Of a stretch of DNA of 43,209 nucleotides, positions 1 through 7,477 are shown piece after piece. The notes under the pieces were generated by a model. It did not search any database, was not told the origin of the DNA, and worked only from the letters and a program-made list of their open reading frames with translations. Within the stretch, counting starts at the first letter, position 1; each line of letters begins with the position of its first letter. The position numbers and the translations under genes were made by a program. The DNA is from a virus, in IMG/VR virus record IMGVR_UViG_3300037264_004848, positions 1-43,209 of that record; one strand, 5' to 3'.

Positions 1-1
1 C

Positions 2-121
2 GCCAGAAAGATGCTCCAGGATATCCAGAAGGCTAGGCGAGAGCACGCGGGCGACGCGCTGGCCCACGCGCTCATCGTGCTGGGCGAGATCCAGAAGCTG
101 CGAGAGCTCGCGATTGTATGA
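2..121 (+). CDS. 3' end of a gene cut by the left edge (unknown)
   Basis: Only the last 39 codons are visible. They form a charged, probably helical tail with two Ile-Gln-Lys tripeptides and end at the TGA at 119-121. That stop overlaps the ATG of the next gene (118-120) in an ATGA junction, the same coupling used through most of this region, so it is probably a real gene end. The fragment is too short to assign a function. Confidence 0.6.
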   Translation, partial: ARKMLQDIQKARREHAGDALAHALIVLGEIQKLRELAIV

Positions 122-768
122 CCGAGAAGAAGGCGAAGAAGCCCCCACTGGAGCCGGAGGTCGTCAAGCTGACGGCGCAGATCGAGGTTCCCTTCCCCAA
201 GCACGGCGACCCGCGCACCGCCTACGCGCAGATGCAGTCCCTGCGCTTCTCGGCCGGCATGCGCTTCGTGCTCGACCTGGACGGGATGACCATCGAGGCC
301 CTGTCGAACCTCCCCGAGTACAAGCACATCGGGAAGGGGACGATCTACCAATGGGCCGCGCGGGACAAGTGGACCGAGCGCCGCTCCCGGCTCTTCGAGG
401 AGGTGCAGGGGCGGCTCGAGCGGCGCATGTCCGCCACCCTCACCGAGGCGCTCGCCAAGCGGATGGAGCACCTGATCGATCTCCAAGGCCTCGCCTACGA
501 GAAGCTGATGAGCAAGAAGACCAAGACGGGGAGCTGGGAGAGCGTCGGGCACTTCTTCCTCAAGATTGGCGAGCAGCTGCTCGACGTCCAGAAGACCACG
601 GTCCAGAACTTTGCCGCCAGCATCACCCCCGAGGGCGGTGAGCCCCTCCCGGTCGAGCTCGACGAGCAGGAGCTCCGGGACACGGCGCGGATCATCCTCA
701 GGCAGCGCCGCGAGAAGCTGCGCGAGCGCATCGCGGCCGAGAAGAAGCTGGGTGACGGCACTCCGTGA
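118..768 (+). CDS. Putative terminase small subunit-like HTH protein
   Basis: 216 aa. Residues ~55-95 form a helix-turn-helix whose recognition helix reads IYQWAARDKWTERR. The W-A-x-R-D-x-W pattern is typical of phage terminase small subunits and related site-specific DNA binders. The rest is helical, with a basic C-terminal tail after ~180. The family role would be recognising the packaging site and loading the large subunit on DNA. Here TerL lies 15.7 kb away (16429-18444) rather than next door, so a transcription regulator is the main alternative. The ATG overlaps the upstream stop, and its own stop overlaps the next start (GTGA). Confidence 0.45.
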   Translation: MTEKKAKKPPLEPEVVKLTAQIEVPFPKHGDPRTAYAQMQSLRFSAGMRFVLDLDGMTIEALSNLPEYKHIGKGTIYQWAARDKWTERRSRLFEEVQGRLERRMSATLTEALAKRMEHLIDLQGLAYEKLMSKKTKTGSWESVGHFFLKIGEQLLDVQKTTVQNFAASITPEGGEPLPVELDEQELRDTARIILRQRREKLRERIAAEKKLGDGTP

Positions 769-1439
769 AGGCCTGGGCCCCCAAGGAGCGGCGCGCCCTG
801 CTCGACGCGGTCGGGGCCTTTGGCTGGATCGCGCTCCAGCGAAAGTGCGGGCTCGGCGAGGACAAGCGCCAGCGCACCAAGGGGGCCATCACCCAGAAGA
901 TCCGCCGCGACTTCGGCGGAGGCGGGATCACGCGCGGCTCGTACTCGCTCGAGGAGGCGATGGCCGAGACCGGCTACGCCAGGACGCAACTCCGGCGAGC
1001 AGCCAAGGCACTCGGGCAGCGCTGGGTCAGGACCGCCAAGGGCGGCAACTTCCTCATCTCGGCGGAGCAGCTCGAGGACATGTCCGGCTGGCTCGCGCGC
1101 GACTACTGGAGCAAGCCCCTCGAGCTCTACGCCTGCGTCCAGTGCGGGACCGAGACCCGCCCGCACCACCGCTCCGGCTGCTGCGAGCCATGCTACCACC
1201 GCCTCCGCAGGCTCGCTGCTAGCCTGGGGCTGCCGCGCGCGACCCGGCCCCTCTTCGCCCTCGTTCAGATCGCACGAGCCCAGGGCACGGACCCCGTGCT
1301 CGACCGCGTCGAGGCCAGGCTACGGCACGGCAAGGCGCCGGACGCCGCCGAGCTCCGCCACGTGGCCGAAAGGATCAAGAATGCTGCTCCGGACCGCCCT
1401 CACCCGAACGCTCCAGCACCTGAAGGCGGCCCCGAGTAA
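765..1439 (+). CDS. DNA-binding protein: Myb/SANT-like + HTH + zinc ribbon
   Basis: 224 aa, GTG start overlapping the previous TGA. Residues 1-50 resemble a Myb/SANT module: aromatic and acidic residues open the domain, a central FGW follows, then basic residues before the last helix. Residues ~58-110 look like a second helix-turn-helix ending in LISAEQL, as in excisionase or MerR-like folds. Residues ~120-150 hold four Cys in CxxC pairs (CVQCG and CCEPC), a probable zinc site. The combination suggests sequence-specific DNA binding, perhaps a phage transcription regulator. No target can be read from the sequence. Its 3' end overlaps the next gene by 59 bases. Confidence 0.5.
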   Translation: MKAWAPKERRALLDAVGAFGWIALQRKCGLGEDKRQRTKGAITQKIRRDFGGGGITRGSYSLEEAMAETGYARTQLRRAAKALGQRWVRTAKGGNFLISAEQLEDMSGWLARDYWSKPLELYACVQCGTETRPHHRSGCCEPCYHRLRRLAASLGLPRATRPLFALVQIARAQGTDPVLDRVEARLRHGKAPDAAELRHVAERIKNAAPDRPHPNAPAPEGGPE

Positions 1440-2325
1440 CGGCTGCGTATTCCTCGCGCCGCAGTCGGGCTCCAAGCCCGCCGCGCTGATCTCCAAGGCC
1501 GGGGACGTCTCGCTATCCTGCCTGCTTGATCTCGGGATCGATTTTCCCTTCCCGCTCGCCGTTCAGGTCGATCACCTTGCTCCGACGCAGGTCAAGGCGC
1601 TTCCGCCTGGTGACCTCTTTTTCGGTCTCGGGTACACGCCTTTTTTCAAAGTAGAGGGCGTCGATCTCCAGGTCCAGAAGCGGGCCGAGCTCGACGTCCG
1701 GCGCTTCGCCCCGCCGCGCGATCCCGCCGATGTCCTGCTCGACGCCATCCCCGCTTTCGCGGACGTGCTGAGCGTGCTCCACGCGGTCGGTGACTGCCCC
1801 AACCGGCCCGGCCTCTCGTGCGTCCTGTTCGCCAAGGATCACGTGGCGGCGGTGTCCGAGGACCGGGCCGCGTTCGCGGACCTCGAGCTCGGCACCGGGC
1901 AGCTAGTGCCAGCGCTGGCGCTCGACCGCTGGCCGAAGAAGGCGGACGCGTACGCGCTGATCGAGGACGACTATGCCTGGTTCCTCGGCGGCGACGAGCT
2001 CCGCGTGGCCCCAGTCCAGAAGCACCCGTTTCCGCCGCTAGGGCTGATCAAGATGCAAGCCTGGGGCAAGCCGGCCGTCCTCGTCGATCGCGCCAGCGCG
2101 GACGGATGGGTCAAGCACGCCAAGGAAGCGAAGCAGCGCTACGTGCAGCTCTACGCAGGTGACGGCAGCCCGGTCCGAGTGGACCGCGACTCGTTCAAGG
2201 CGGCGGTCGAGTCCGTGCAGCCCGACAAGAAGATCTCCTTCTCCGCGCACTACGGCGACGGCCGCGTGTACCTTCGGGCGGCCAATCGCTGCGCTGTTCT
2301 GGCGGGTCTCCGCGCGGTAGCATGA
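1381..2325 (+). CDS. Unknown protein, possibly sliding-clamp-like
   Basis: 314 aa from the ATG at 1381. The protein alternates beta-rich segments with short acidic helices and has three similarly sized blocks (about 1-110, 110-215, 215-314). The last ends in repeated strand-like stretches (KKISFSAHY, GRVYLRAAN). This overall look recalls phage DNA sliding clamps, which load on DNA and tether the polymerase, but I recognise no diagnostic motif, so this is a guess from texture. It sits between DNA-binding proteins and the endolysin. Structure prediction compared with gp45/DnaN-like rings would decide. Confidence 0.3.
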   Translation: MLLRTALTRTLQHLKAAPSNGCVFLAPQSGSKPAALISKAGDVSLSCLLDLGIDFPFPLAVQVDHLAPTQVKALPPGDLFFGLGYTPFFKVEGVDLQVQKRAELDVRRFAPPRDPADVLLDAIPAFADVLSVLHAVGDCPNRPGLSCVLFAKDHVAAVSEDRAAFADLELGTGQLVPALALDRWPKKADAYALIEDDYAWFLGGDELRVAPVQKHPFPPLGLIKMQAWGKPAVLVDRASADGWVKHAKEAKQRYVQLYAGDGSPVRVDRDSFKAAVESVQPDKKISFSAHYGDGRVYLRAANRCAVLAGLRAVA

Positions 2326-2329
2326 GCGC

Positions 2330-2791
2330 ATGCCGCAATTCTCGAAGGAATCACTCGACAAGCTCGCCACGTGTCGCCCGGAGCTCCGCCTCCTGTTCAC
2401 GGAGGTGATCAAGCACGTCGACTGCACGATCCTCTACGGCCGGCGCGGGAAGGCCGAGCAGGACAAGGCCGTCGCTGCTGGGCACTCGAAAACGAAGTGG
2501 CCCTTCAGCAAGCACAACTGCCCCGACCCGCTCGATCCGCAGAAGGAGGATCCCAACGGGCTATCGCGCGCGGTGGACGCGGGGCCCTACCCAATCTTGT
2601 GGCCGGAGCACGAGCCCGACCCGAAGAAGCGAGTCTTGATCCTCGCGCGCTGGTACGCCTTCATGGGCTTCGTGAAGGGCGTGGCCGCCATGCAGGGTGT
2701 TAGGCTGCGTTTCGGATTTGATTGGGACGGCGATTTTGATTTCACAGATCAGACATTCCACGATCTCCCGCACGCGGAACTGGTTGAATAG
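2330..2791 (+). CDS. M15-family peptidase endolysin (L-Ala-D-Glu / D-Ala-D-Ala type)
   Basis: 153 aa. It matches the T5-endolysin/VanY-like M15 layout: a substrate segment around SKHN with His62, an Asp in SRAVDAGPYP (Asp83), and a C-terminal Trp/Asp-rich block (GFDWDGDFDF) followed by DLPHAEL with His148. His62, Asp83 and His148 are the expected zinc ligands, with an acidic catalytic residue near 145-150. The enzyme would cut peptidoglycan stem peptides at lysis. There is no signal peptide or membrane segment, so it would need a holin, and none is obvious next to it. It starts five bases after the preceding stop. A lower-GC stretch and a strong promoter follow, so it probably ends an operon. 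Confidence 0.8.
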   Translation: MPQFSKESLDKLATCRPELRLLFTEVIKHVDCTILYGRRGKAEQDKAVAAGHSKTKWPFSKHNCPDPLDPQKEDPNGLSRAVDAGPYPILWPEHEPDPKKRVLILARWYAFMGFVKGVAAMQGVRLRFGFDWDGDFDFTDQTFHDLPHAELVE

Positions 2792-2821
2792 CGCCGGCAA
2801 AATAATTTCGTGATAATGCGC

Positions 2822-2850
2822 TTGACAGCACAACCGGGCGGTCGTATGCT
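2822..2850 (+). promoter_or_regulatory. Sigma70-like promoter P1
   Basis: TTGACA (2822-2827), a 17-base spacer and TATGCT (2845-2850) follow an A/T-rich stretch ending AATGCGC. Expected +1 is near 2857. It belongs to the same promoter series as those at 6413, 10097, 12497, 15206 and 18486, but this one has a leader of about 46 bases before the gene at 2903. Confidence 0.75.
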
Positions 2851-2861
2851 CCGATCAGAGC

Positions 2862-2903
2862 ATGGGACTCAGAGAGTCCAGAAAGAAAAAAGGGAAAGAA
2901 TAA
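2862..2903 (+). other. Possible 13-codon leader ORF
   Basis: Five bases after the predicted +1, an ATG opens a 13-codon frame (MGLRESRKKKGKE). Its TAA (2901-2903) overlaps the ATG of the next gene by one base. Its last codons form a purine-rich stretch that also serves as the Shine-Dalgarno region of the gene at 2903. It includes one TCCAGAA copy (2877). It may be only a ribosome-binding leader. Confidence 0.25.
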
Positions 2904-3274
2904 TGACGAACAATCAAACGCAAATTCTCATCGCTGCCCGGAACACTCCGCTCGGCTTCAAGCTGTGCGCGCACAACACGGATCCTAACCAGGTCGTGGT
3001 CAAGTCGCACCACCCCGAAGTCGGCGCCCTCATCGCGACCATCGCGAAGACGGACGCCGTGACCACCAAGGGGGCGGCCTACTTCATCACGTTCCTGCCG
3101 AAGACGGTGTTCTTCGCGGCCCTCCCGGAGCTGGTCCAGAACATCTTCGACCAGAAGATCCAGATGGCGCCCACGCCGAGCGTCCCCAACAACCCCAGCC
3201 TCACGGAGGCTGACGCGAGCTACGGAGACGATGATGGCGAAAGCGACGGCGACGACGGCCAAGAGGATGACTAG
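2903..3274 (+). CDS. Unknown protein with acidic tail
   Basis: 123 aa from the ATG at 2903, chosen over earlier in-frame starts because of the purine-rich AGGGAAAG just upstream and the promoter at 2822. Residues 1-95 look compact and mixed alpha/beta. The last 20 residues are almost all Asp, Glu, Gly and Ser, resembling DNA-mimicking or partner-binding tails. Its own promoter suggests separate and perhaps strong expression. I do not recognise the family. The 3' end overlaps the next gene by 44 bases. Confidence 0.6.
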   Translation: MTNNQTQILIAARNTPLGFKLCAHNTDPNQVVVKSHHPEVGALIATIAKTDAVTTKGAAYFITFLPKTVFFAALPELVQNIFDQKIQMAPTPSVPNNPSLTEADASYGDDDGESDGDDGQEDD

Positions 3275-3512
3275 CCCGGATACGGTCACTCTGTCCGAGG
3301 CGGTGGATCACGGGCGCGCGCACCACGCGCGCTCCCCCCACCGCATCCGAAAGAAGGGGCGCGAGGTGCTCTTCGAGGTGGGTGGTCCCATCTTCGGGGA
3401 GGGCGGCGCTCCCGAGCACGACGAGGACGGCGAGCTGCTGATGAGCTGGCGCGAGGTGCCGATCTCCCGTGTCGAGAAGGATTGGGACGCGGACGGGTGG
3501 GTTCTGGACTAA
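3231..3512 (+). CDS. Small unknown protein
   Basis: 93 aa if the first ATG is used. A second plausible start at 3267 gives an ATGA-type junction with the upstream stop and 81 aa, so the true start is uncertain. The N-terminus is Ala/Thr/Lys-rich, the centre is basic, and the C-terminal third is acidic and ends in WVLD. Two His-rich bits (HGRAHHA) have no clear motif. No function assigned. Confidence 0.5.
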   Translation: MMAKATATTAKRMTSPDTVTLSEAVDHGRAHHARSPHRIRKKGREVLFEVGGPIFGEGGAPEHDEDGELLMSWREVPISRVEKDWDADGWVLD

Positions 3513-3515
3513 CGC

Positions 3516-3851
3516 ATGGGACGCGAGAAGGAAGACCTCTCCGCCAAGCTCTGCTGGCGGGACTACTGGGAGCGGAACCATTCCTTCGCCGAGATGGCGA
3601 AGGAGTACGGCGTCTCGGTGACCACGCTCCAGCGGCGCTTCATCGAGTGGGGCTTCCCGATCCGTCGCCGCGGACCGCGCCGCGCGGTGCTCGAGGAGGG
3701 CGACCTGACCGACGCGGCCATCCGGGAGATCTTGAAGGCGGACGCGGCCGGCGTGTCGCAGTCCGAGCAGGCTAGGATCCGCGGCGTGTCGCGCCAGCGG
3801 ATCCATCAGATCCTGCGCGGCGAGCGCCGCATGCTGAGGGGGGAACTGTGA
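3516..3851 (+). CDS. Small double-HTH DNA-binding protein
   Basis: 111 aa. Two helix-turn-helix units are visible. Residues ~22-48 (MAKEYGVSVTTLQRRF) match a resolvase/IS-like HTH, and residues ~80-104 (QARIRGVSRQRIHQIL) match the HTH often seen in sigma-70 region 4 and small phage regulators. A basic linker (RRRGPRRA) joins them. It probably binds DNA as a transcription regulator or a packaging accessory factor; small terminase-like proteins can also look like this. The stop overlaps the next GTG start. Confidence 0.6.
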   Translation: MGREKEDLSAKLCWRDYWERNHSFAEMAKEYGVSVTTLQRRFIEWGFPIRRRGPRRAVLEEGDLTDAAIREILKADAAGVSQSEQARIRGVSRQRIHQILRGERRMLRGEL

Positions 3852-4315
3852 GCGGGCAGAACGGGACGAACAAGCATCGATGGACGGAGGCGCAGTTAGG
3901 GCAGCTCATGCAGCTGGTCGACGTCGACCTCCAACCTTACTTTCGCGAGGCGAGCGAGAAGGGCATCAGCGCGGACGCGGTCTGGGGCCAGGTGCCGGGT
4001 CGGCTCGGTCTCTTGATCTCGCCGCTCGCTGCGCGGTCAGCGTACGAGCGCGCTGCGGCGGCGGAGCGGCGCAAGCTGGCCGATCGGCCGCAAGCGACCG
4101 AGCCAGAAGAGCCCCCGCCTGGGGTGGCACTCCACGGTCGCCTCGAGCGCATCGAGGACGCGATCCTCACCACGGGCGCCGAGCAGGTGCGGGTCCTCCG
4201 GCAGTGCCTCGACGCGCTCCAGACGATCCAGGTCGCGAGCGAGCTGATCCACAAGCAGGTGGAGGAGACGCTCCGCGAGCTGCGGGAGGCGCGCGATGCG
4301 GAAGGCCAAACCTAA
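3848..4315 (+). CDS. Myb/SANT-like and coiled-coil protein
   Basis: 155 aa, GTG start in a GTGA overlap with the previous stop. Residues ~10-70 open with RWTEAQLGQLMQLV and hold spaced aromatic and Leu residues, resembling a SANT/Myb-like three-helix unit. Residues ~95-152 are a long amphipathic helix with heptad Leu/Ile/Val positions, probably a coiled coil for oligomerisation. A DNA-binding or scaffolding role next to the HTH protein is likely but unproven. Confidence 0.45.
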   Translation: MSGQNGTNKHRWTEAQLGQLMQLVDVDLQPYFREASEKGISADAVWGQVPGRLGLLISPLAARSAYERAAAAERRKLADRPQATEPEEPPPGVALHGRLERIEDAILTTGAEQVRVLRQCLDALQTIQVASELIHKQVEETLRELREARDAEGQT

Positions 4316-4336
4316 GGCGATCGTGCTGGGGGTGCC

Positions 4337-4561
4337 GTGAGCCTCGCGGTCGAGATCCGCCGCTGCCCGCGCTGCGGGGCGAGGCTTGATTTTATCCATG
4401 GCCCGGCCGAGGAGCCGCCGGGCCGCCTCTGGGTGCTCTCGGTCTACCGGTGCAAGCCGTGCGGATACAACCAGGTCGAGGAGAAGCTCGACGTGGCGCA
4501 GGAGATCGCGGAGCTGATGGGCGCCGCGGTGAAGAGGGAGAAGGGCGATGTCTGGTGGTGA
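4337..4561 (+). CDS. Small zinc-ribbon protein
   Basis: 74 aa, GTG start. Two CxxC knuckles (CPRCG at ~10 and CKPCG at ~36) form a typical zinc ribbon, followed by a helical tail ending in two Trp. Such mini-ribbons in phages usually bind nucleic acid or a protein partner. The stop lies inside the next gene, whose start is 14 bases upstream. Confidence 0.55.
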   Translation: MSLAVEIRRCPRCGARLDFIHGPAEEPPGRLWVLSVYRCKPCGYNQVEEKLDVAQEIAELMGAAVKREKGDVWW

Positions 4562-4745
4562 CCTCGAGGCTGACGAGAATAAGCAGATGTACTGCTACGA
4601 ATTGATGATCGACCGCGCGCTTCTGGACCGGTGCCGCCTGCTCGAGGAGCAGGTGCGATCACTCGAGGCCTCGCGCGCGGAAGCAGCAGAGCGCATCCAG
4701 GGCATGCGGAAGCAGATCGCCGAACTGGAAGAGAGGAACAAGTGA
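4548..4745 (+). CDS. Small coiled-coil protein
   Basis: 65 aa. From residue ~18 to the end it is one amphipathic helix with regular Leu/Ile spacing (LLDRCRLLEEQVRSLEAS then IAELEERN), so a dimeric coiled coil is expected. There is no catalytic motif. It overlaps the zinc-ribbon gene upstream by 14 bases and the next GTG start downstream, so the three are probably translated together. Confidence 0.5.
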   Translation: MSGGDLEADENKQMYCYELMIDRALLDRCRLLEEQVRSLEASRAEAAERIQGMRKQIAELEERNK

Positions 4746-5353
4746 TCGGGCAGCCGGGATGTACGGTCTGCAAGGGGACCGGCAGGGTCATCCAGAAGAC
4801 GACGGGCACCATCAATATTTACGAGGACTGCGCGCTCTGCGCGCTGACGAAGGGACAGAGCATGGCCAATCAGCAAGTACCGAACGGAACAACAGCACCC
4901 GCCGCACCGCAGACCGCGGAGCTGAGCCTCGCGGACGCGCTCAAGGAGGTGGCCTCGAGCGTCGGGTCCGCCTACTGGGAGGCGACCAAGATCGAGGGCG
5001 CCGGCGAGGTGGCGAAGGGCCTCTACCAAGCCGCGCGCGCGCAGTTCGCGGAGGACGAGTGGCCGCGCTTCCTCGACACGCCGTTCGGACGCCTGCTGGT
5101 CATGGCGGGCCTCCCGGCGATCATCCAGATCGTGGTGAAGGCGTACCCGCAGCTCCCGCAGGCGAAGCTCATCGAGGCCGTCGCGGCCCTGGCGATCAAG
5201 GGCGTGGCCCACGACCAGAGCAAGGAGCTCGTCCAGAAGGCGATGCCGTTCATCGGCGAGGTCGTGAAGCTCGGGATGGGGGCGATGGCGCAGGGTCTGC
5301 TCACGGCAGGCCAGCCGAACGTGCTCCCGCCGGAAGCAGGGTCTGGAGGCTGA
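4742..5353 (+). CDS. Protein with DnaJ-type zinc knuckle and hydrophobic helices
   Basis: 203 aa from the GTG at 4742, chosen because it makes the usual GTGA overlap with the previous stop. An ATG at 4862 would give 163 aa without the zinc part. Residues ~7-36 carry CTVCKGTGRV and CALC, the CxxCxGxG pattern of DnaJ zinc fingers. After a Pro/Ala/Thr linker, residues ~95-190 are helical. Two hydrophobic stretches there (LLVMAGLPAIIQIVV near 118-132 and a later Ala/Gly/Met-rich helix) could touch a membrane. A holin-like or membrane-adaptor role is possible but not shown. Confidence 0.5.
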   Translation: MIGQPGCTVCKGTGRVIQKTTGTINIYEDCALCALTKGQSMANQQVPNGTTAPAAPQTAELSLADALKEVASSVGSAYWEATKIEGAGEVAKGLYQAARAQFAEDEWPRFLDTPFGRLLVMAGLPAIIQIVVKAYPQLPQAKLIEAVAALAIKGVAHDQSKELVQKAMPFIGEVVKLGMGAMAQGLLTAGQPNVLPPEAGSGG

Positions 5354-5358
5354 AGCTC

Positions 5359-5688
5359 GTGGCTGACCAAGATGCACCAATCGCACGCCAGGACGCGGTC
5401 CATCATCGGGATGCATTCATCCGTAAATGGGCGCCGAAGTCTGATCGCACCGAGTTTGCGAACGATCTACGCCGCATGCTCGACTTGATCTGGTCGGACA
5501 TGTTGCACGACGTACTTGTGTCGATCGAGTACGAGGCGGGGGCGAAGCGAAAGCGTCTCGACGTAGGCGCCAAGAAAGTCGCGCGGACTACGAGAAAAAC
5601 CGAGGTCAATGTCTGTCCGTCCTGCGGTGGTCCTATGGCGATCGAGCGTGGATTTTACGCACGGGCGTTTTGCCCGAACTGCGGATGA
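5359..5688 (+). CDS. Small protein with C-terminal zinc ribbon
   Basis: 109 aa from the GTG at 5359, five bases after the preceding stop. Residues 1-60 are helical and charged. The last 20 residues hold two CPxCG-type knuckles (CPSCGG and CPNCG), a compact zinc ribbon at the very C-terminus. This C-terminal ribbon recurs in several proteins of this genome and probably mediates nucleic-acid or protein contact. No family recognised. Confidence 0.5.
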   Translation: MADQDAPIARQDAVHHRDAFIRKWAPKSDRTEFANDLRRMLDLIWSDMLHDVLVSIEYEAGAKRKRLDVGAKKVARTTRKTEVNVCPSCGGPMAIERGFYARAFCPNCG

Positions 5689-5697
5689 GGTGCTGTC

Positions 5698-6000
5698 ATG
5701 GCAAGCGAAATCCAGAAGCCAGGAGTGATCGAGGACCGCGTGGTGCAAGAGGTTCGCTCTTTGTTTCGGCTCGCAGCGAAGGGGGCTACTTCGCTTCGCG
5801 AAGCGATCGAGGCTCGCTCTGGCGGCGAGGCTGTGCTTCGCGAGCTCCTGGAGATTCGCGGTAAGCTGGACGAGCTCGAGCGGCGGATCGCCCGCCTTGA
5901 GATCGAGGCCTCCGCGCCGGGCGAGAAGGCGGCTATCTCCGAGCTCTCCGCTCGCGTGGGGGCCCTCGAGATCCTCTCCCAAAGGAAGGCGAAGCCGTGA
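5698..6000 (+). CDS. Coiled-coil protein
   Basis: 100 aa. Residues ~38-72 read as a strong heptad helix (LRELLEIRGKLDELERRIAR), followed by a second helix. It likely oligomerises. Base usage around 5790-5840 is slightly unusual, with a 14-base palindrome of alternating GCTTCGC. No function assigned. The stop overlaps the next GTG. Confidence 0.5.
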   Translation: MASEIQKPGVIEDRVVQEVRSLFRLAAKGATSLREAIEARSGGEAVLRELLEIRGKLDELERRIARLEIEASAPGEKAAISELSARVGALEILSQRKAKP

Positions 6001-6404
6001 GCAGCAGGACGAAGCTGACGCCGTCCGAGTGGTCCTCGCACGTCAACAACCTCGAGTTCCCGGAGCCGCTGATCGCGAACGTGTTCGGCCCGGTCGTGGT
6101 CGGAGTCATCGCGCGCGCGATCGCCTTCCGGCAGACGCAGGCGAAGGCCTTCGTGATCAGGCTAGGCACTGCGGGGACGAGCGGGACCACCCGCGTCGAG
6201 GTGCGCCGAAACGGTCAGCCCTTGCTGTTGTACGACGGCGCGCAGCTCTCGATCTCGAGCGCCGACCCTGACGGCACAGTGCGCGCGCTCTCGCTCGGCT
6301 CGGATCTCAACCCGAGCGACCTCGTCGAGATCGTCGTGCTCGAGGCGGCCGAGGGCGCTGAGGATCTCACCGCGGAACTCGACGTCGTCCGCCGCTTTTC
6401 GTAA
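5997..6404 (+). CDS. Beta-rich unknown protein, possible virion decoration
   Basis: 135 aa, GTG start in a GTGA overlap. From residue ~45 the chain alternates beta strands with Gly/Asp turns (VEVRRNGQPLLLYDG, then a strand-turn-strand up to AELDVVRRF), like jelly-roll or Ig-like phage decoration and baseplate proteins. The 136-aa protein at 31052, next to the portal, has a similar texture and ends in a similar strand pair. I cannot show homology. It is the last gene before the promoter at 6413. Confidence 0.4.
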   Translation: MSSRTKLTPSEWSSHVNNLEFPEPLIANVFGPVVVGVIARAIAFRQTQAKAFVIRLGTAGTSGTTRVEVRRNGQPLLLYDGAQLSISSADPDGTVRALSLGSDLNPSDLVEIVVLEAAEGAEDLTAELDVVRRFS

Positions 6405-6412
6405 CAATAGGC

Positions 6413-6442
6413 TTGACACCACAGAGCCATCCGCGTGAGGAT
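6413..6442 (+). promoter_or_regulatory. Sigma70-like promoter P2, leaderless
   Basis: TTGACA (6413-6418) is preceded by A/T-rich AACAATAGGC. With an 18-base spacer the -10 is GAGGAT (6437-6442), a weak match. Expected +1 is 6449, the A of the ATG of the ADP-ribosylglycohydrolase gene. No Shine-Dalgarno sequence is therefore available to that transcript. Confidence 0.6.
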
Positions 6443-6448
6443 CGATGC

Positions 6449-7477
6449 ATGAGCATACAAAAGAGGATTGAAGGCAGCTTGTACGGATTGGCGATCGGGG
6501 ACGCGCTCGGGTGGCCGGTGGAGTTCGCGAACGTCTCGCCGGCCGACCCGCAGGTGACCGACTTGATCACGCGCTACCGCGGAGCCGAGGAGCACGAGGC
6601 CCTCTTCACCGACGACACCCAGATGACGATCGCCGTCGCCGAGGGCCTGATCCGCGCCGGGACCACCGATGTCGATCGGGCCGCGGAGGAGGTGGCCGAG
6701 GAGTTCGTGGCCTGGCTGCGCAGCCCCGAGAACAACCGGGCCCCGGGCGGGTCGTGCCTGCGTGGATGCCGCGCGTTGGCCGATGGAGTCTCCTGGCGCG
6801 AGGCGGGCGTGGTCGGCGGGGGCGGCTGCGGCGCGGCGATGCGCTCGGCGCCCTACGGGTGGCTCCACCCCGGCGAGCCCGAGAAGGCGGCCGAGATCGC
6901 GGCCGAGCACGCTCAGATGACCCACCGCTTGGCCATGGCGCAGGCCTCCGCCGCCGCGGTGGCCGCGGGGGTCTCGGTGGCGCTCGTGACGGAGGTGTCG
7001 ACGGGGACGGGTGACTCTGACGTTCAGGATCCCTGGATGCCGATCGCGGTGGCGATGGTGGACGCCGCGATGGCCTACGATCACGGCACCGCCCGCATGC
7101 TGCTCCAGGCGATCAACGCCGCGACCCAGGAGGTCAGCCCGGTCACCGTCTTGGACAAATGGCGCGGCTGGGCCGGGCACGAGGCGGTGGCGGCGAGCCT
7201 CTACTGCCTGCTCTATCCCACCTCCCGCTTCAGCTACGAGTCCGCGGTCCTGCTCGCGGTGAACAGTCCGGGGGACTCGGACAGCCTCGGGTGCATCGCG
7301 GGCGCGATCCACGGCGCCCTCTTCGGGGTCGACGCTGTTCGTCCGGACTGGATCGCGAGGATCGAGAAGACCGAGTACCTCGGGCAGCTCGCCTCCCGGT
7401 TCGCCGCGTCGCTGGACAAGCGGGATCAACCCGAGCAGGAAGAAGGGACCGATGGCGGCCACCCCAACGTCCAGTAA
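6449..7477 (+). CDS. ADP-ribosylglycohydrolase (DraG/ARH family)
   Basis: 342 aa from the ATG at 6449. Family hallmarks are in order: GLAIGDALGWPVEF at ~14, the metal-binding DDTQMT at ~55-60, GGGCGAAMRSAPYG in the centre, HRLAMAQASAA helices, and the C-terminal GDSDSLGCIAGAIHGA with Asp276 and Asp278. The two Asp clusters bind the Mg2+ or Mn2+ ions that position ADP-ribose. The enzyme removes ADP-ribose from protein side chains or nucleic acid. In a phage it could undo ADP-ribosylation by host defence toxins or by phage-encoded transferases, but the substrate cannot be read from sequence. It follows a leaderless promoter and overlaps the next gene by 26 bases. Confidence 0.9.
   Translation: MSIQKRIEGSLYGLAIGDALGWPVEFANVSPADPQVTDLITRYRGAEEHEALFTDDTQMTIAVAEGLIRAGTTDVDRAAEEVAEEFVAWLRSPENNRAPGGSCLRGCRALADGVSWREAGVVGGGGCGAAMRSAPYGWLHPGEPEKAAEIAAEHAQMTHRLAMAQASAAAVAAGVSVALVTEVSTGTGDSDVQDPWMPIAVAMVDAAMAYDHGTARMLLQAINAATQEVSPVTVLDKWRGWAGHEAVAASLYCLLYPTSRFSYESAVLLAVNSPGDSDSLGCIAGAIHGALFGVDAVRPDWIARIEKTEYLGQLASRFAASLDKRDQPEQEEGTDGGHPNVQ

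Noticed and set aside
4595-5416. Long minus-strand open frames across the plus-strand genes
   Set aside because: Arg/Leu/His/Asp-rich shadows of GC-rich plus-strand genes, with no ribosome sites or recognisable domains. The same applies to the long minus frames at 6215-7603, 16918-18492, 24001-25191 and 37056-40517.
5793-5806. Perfect 14-base palindrome CGCTTCGCGAAGCG
   Set aside because: Inside a coding region and encoded by ordinary Ser-Leu-Arg-Glu codons. No second copy or promoter nearby, so probably chance in GC-rich DNA.
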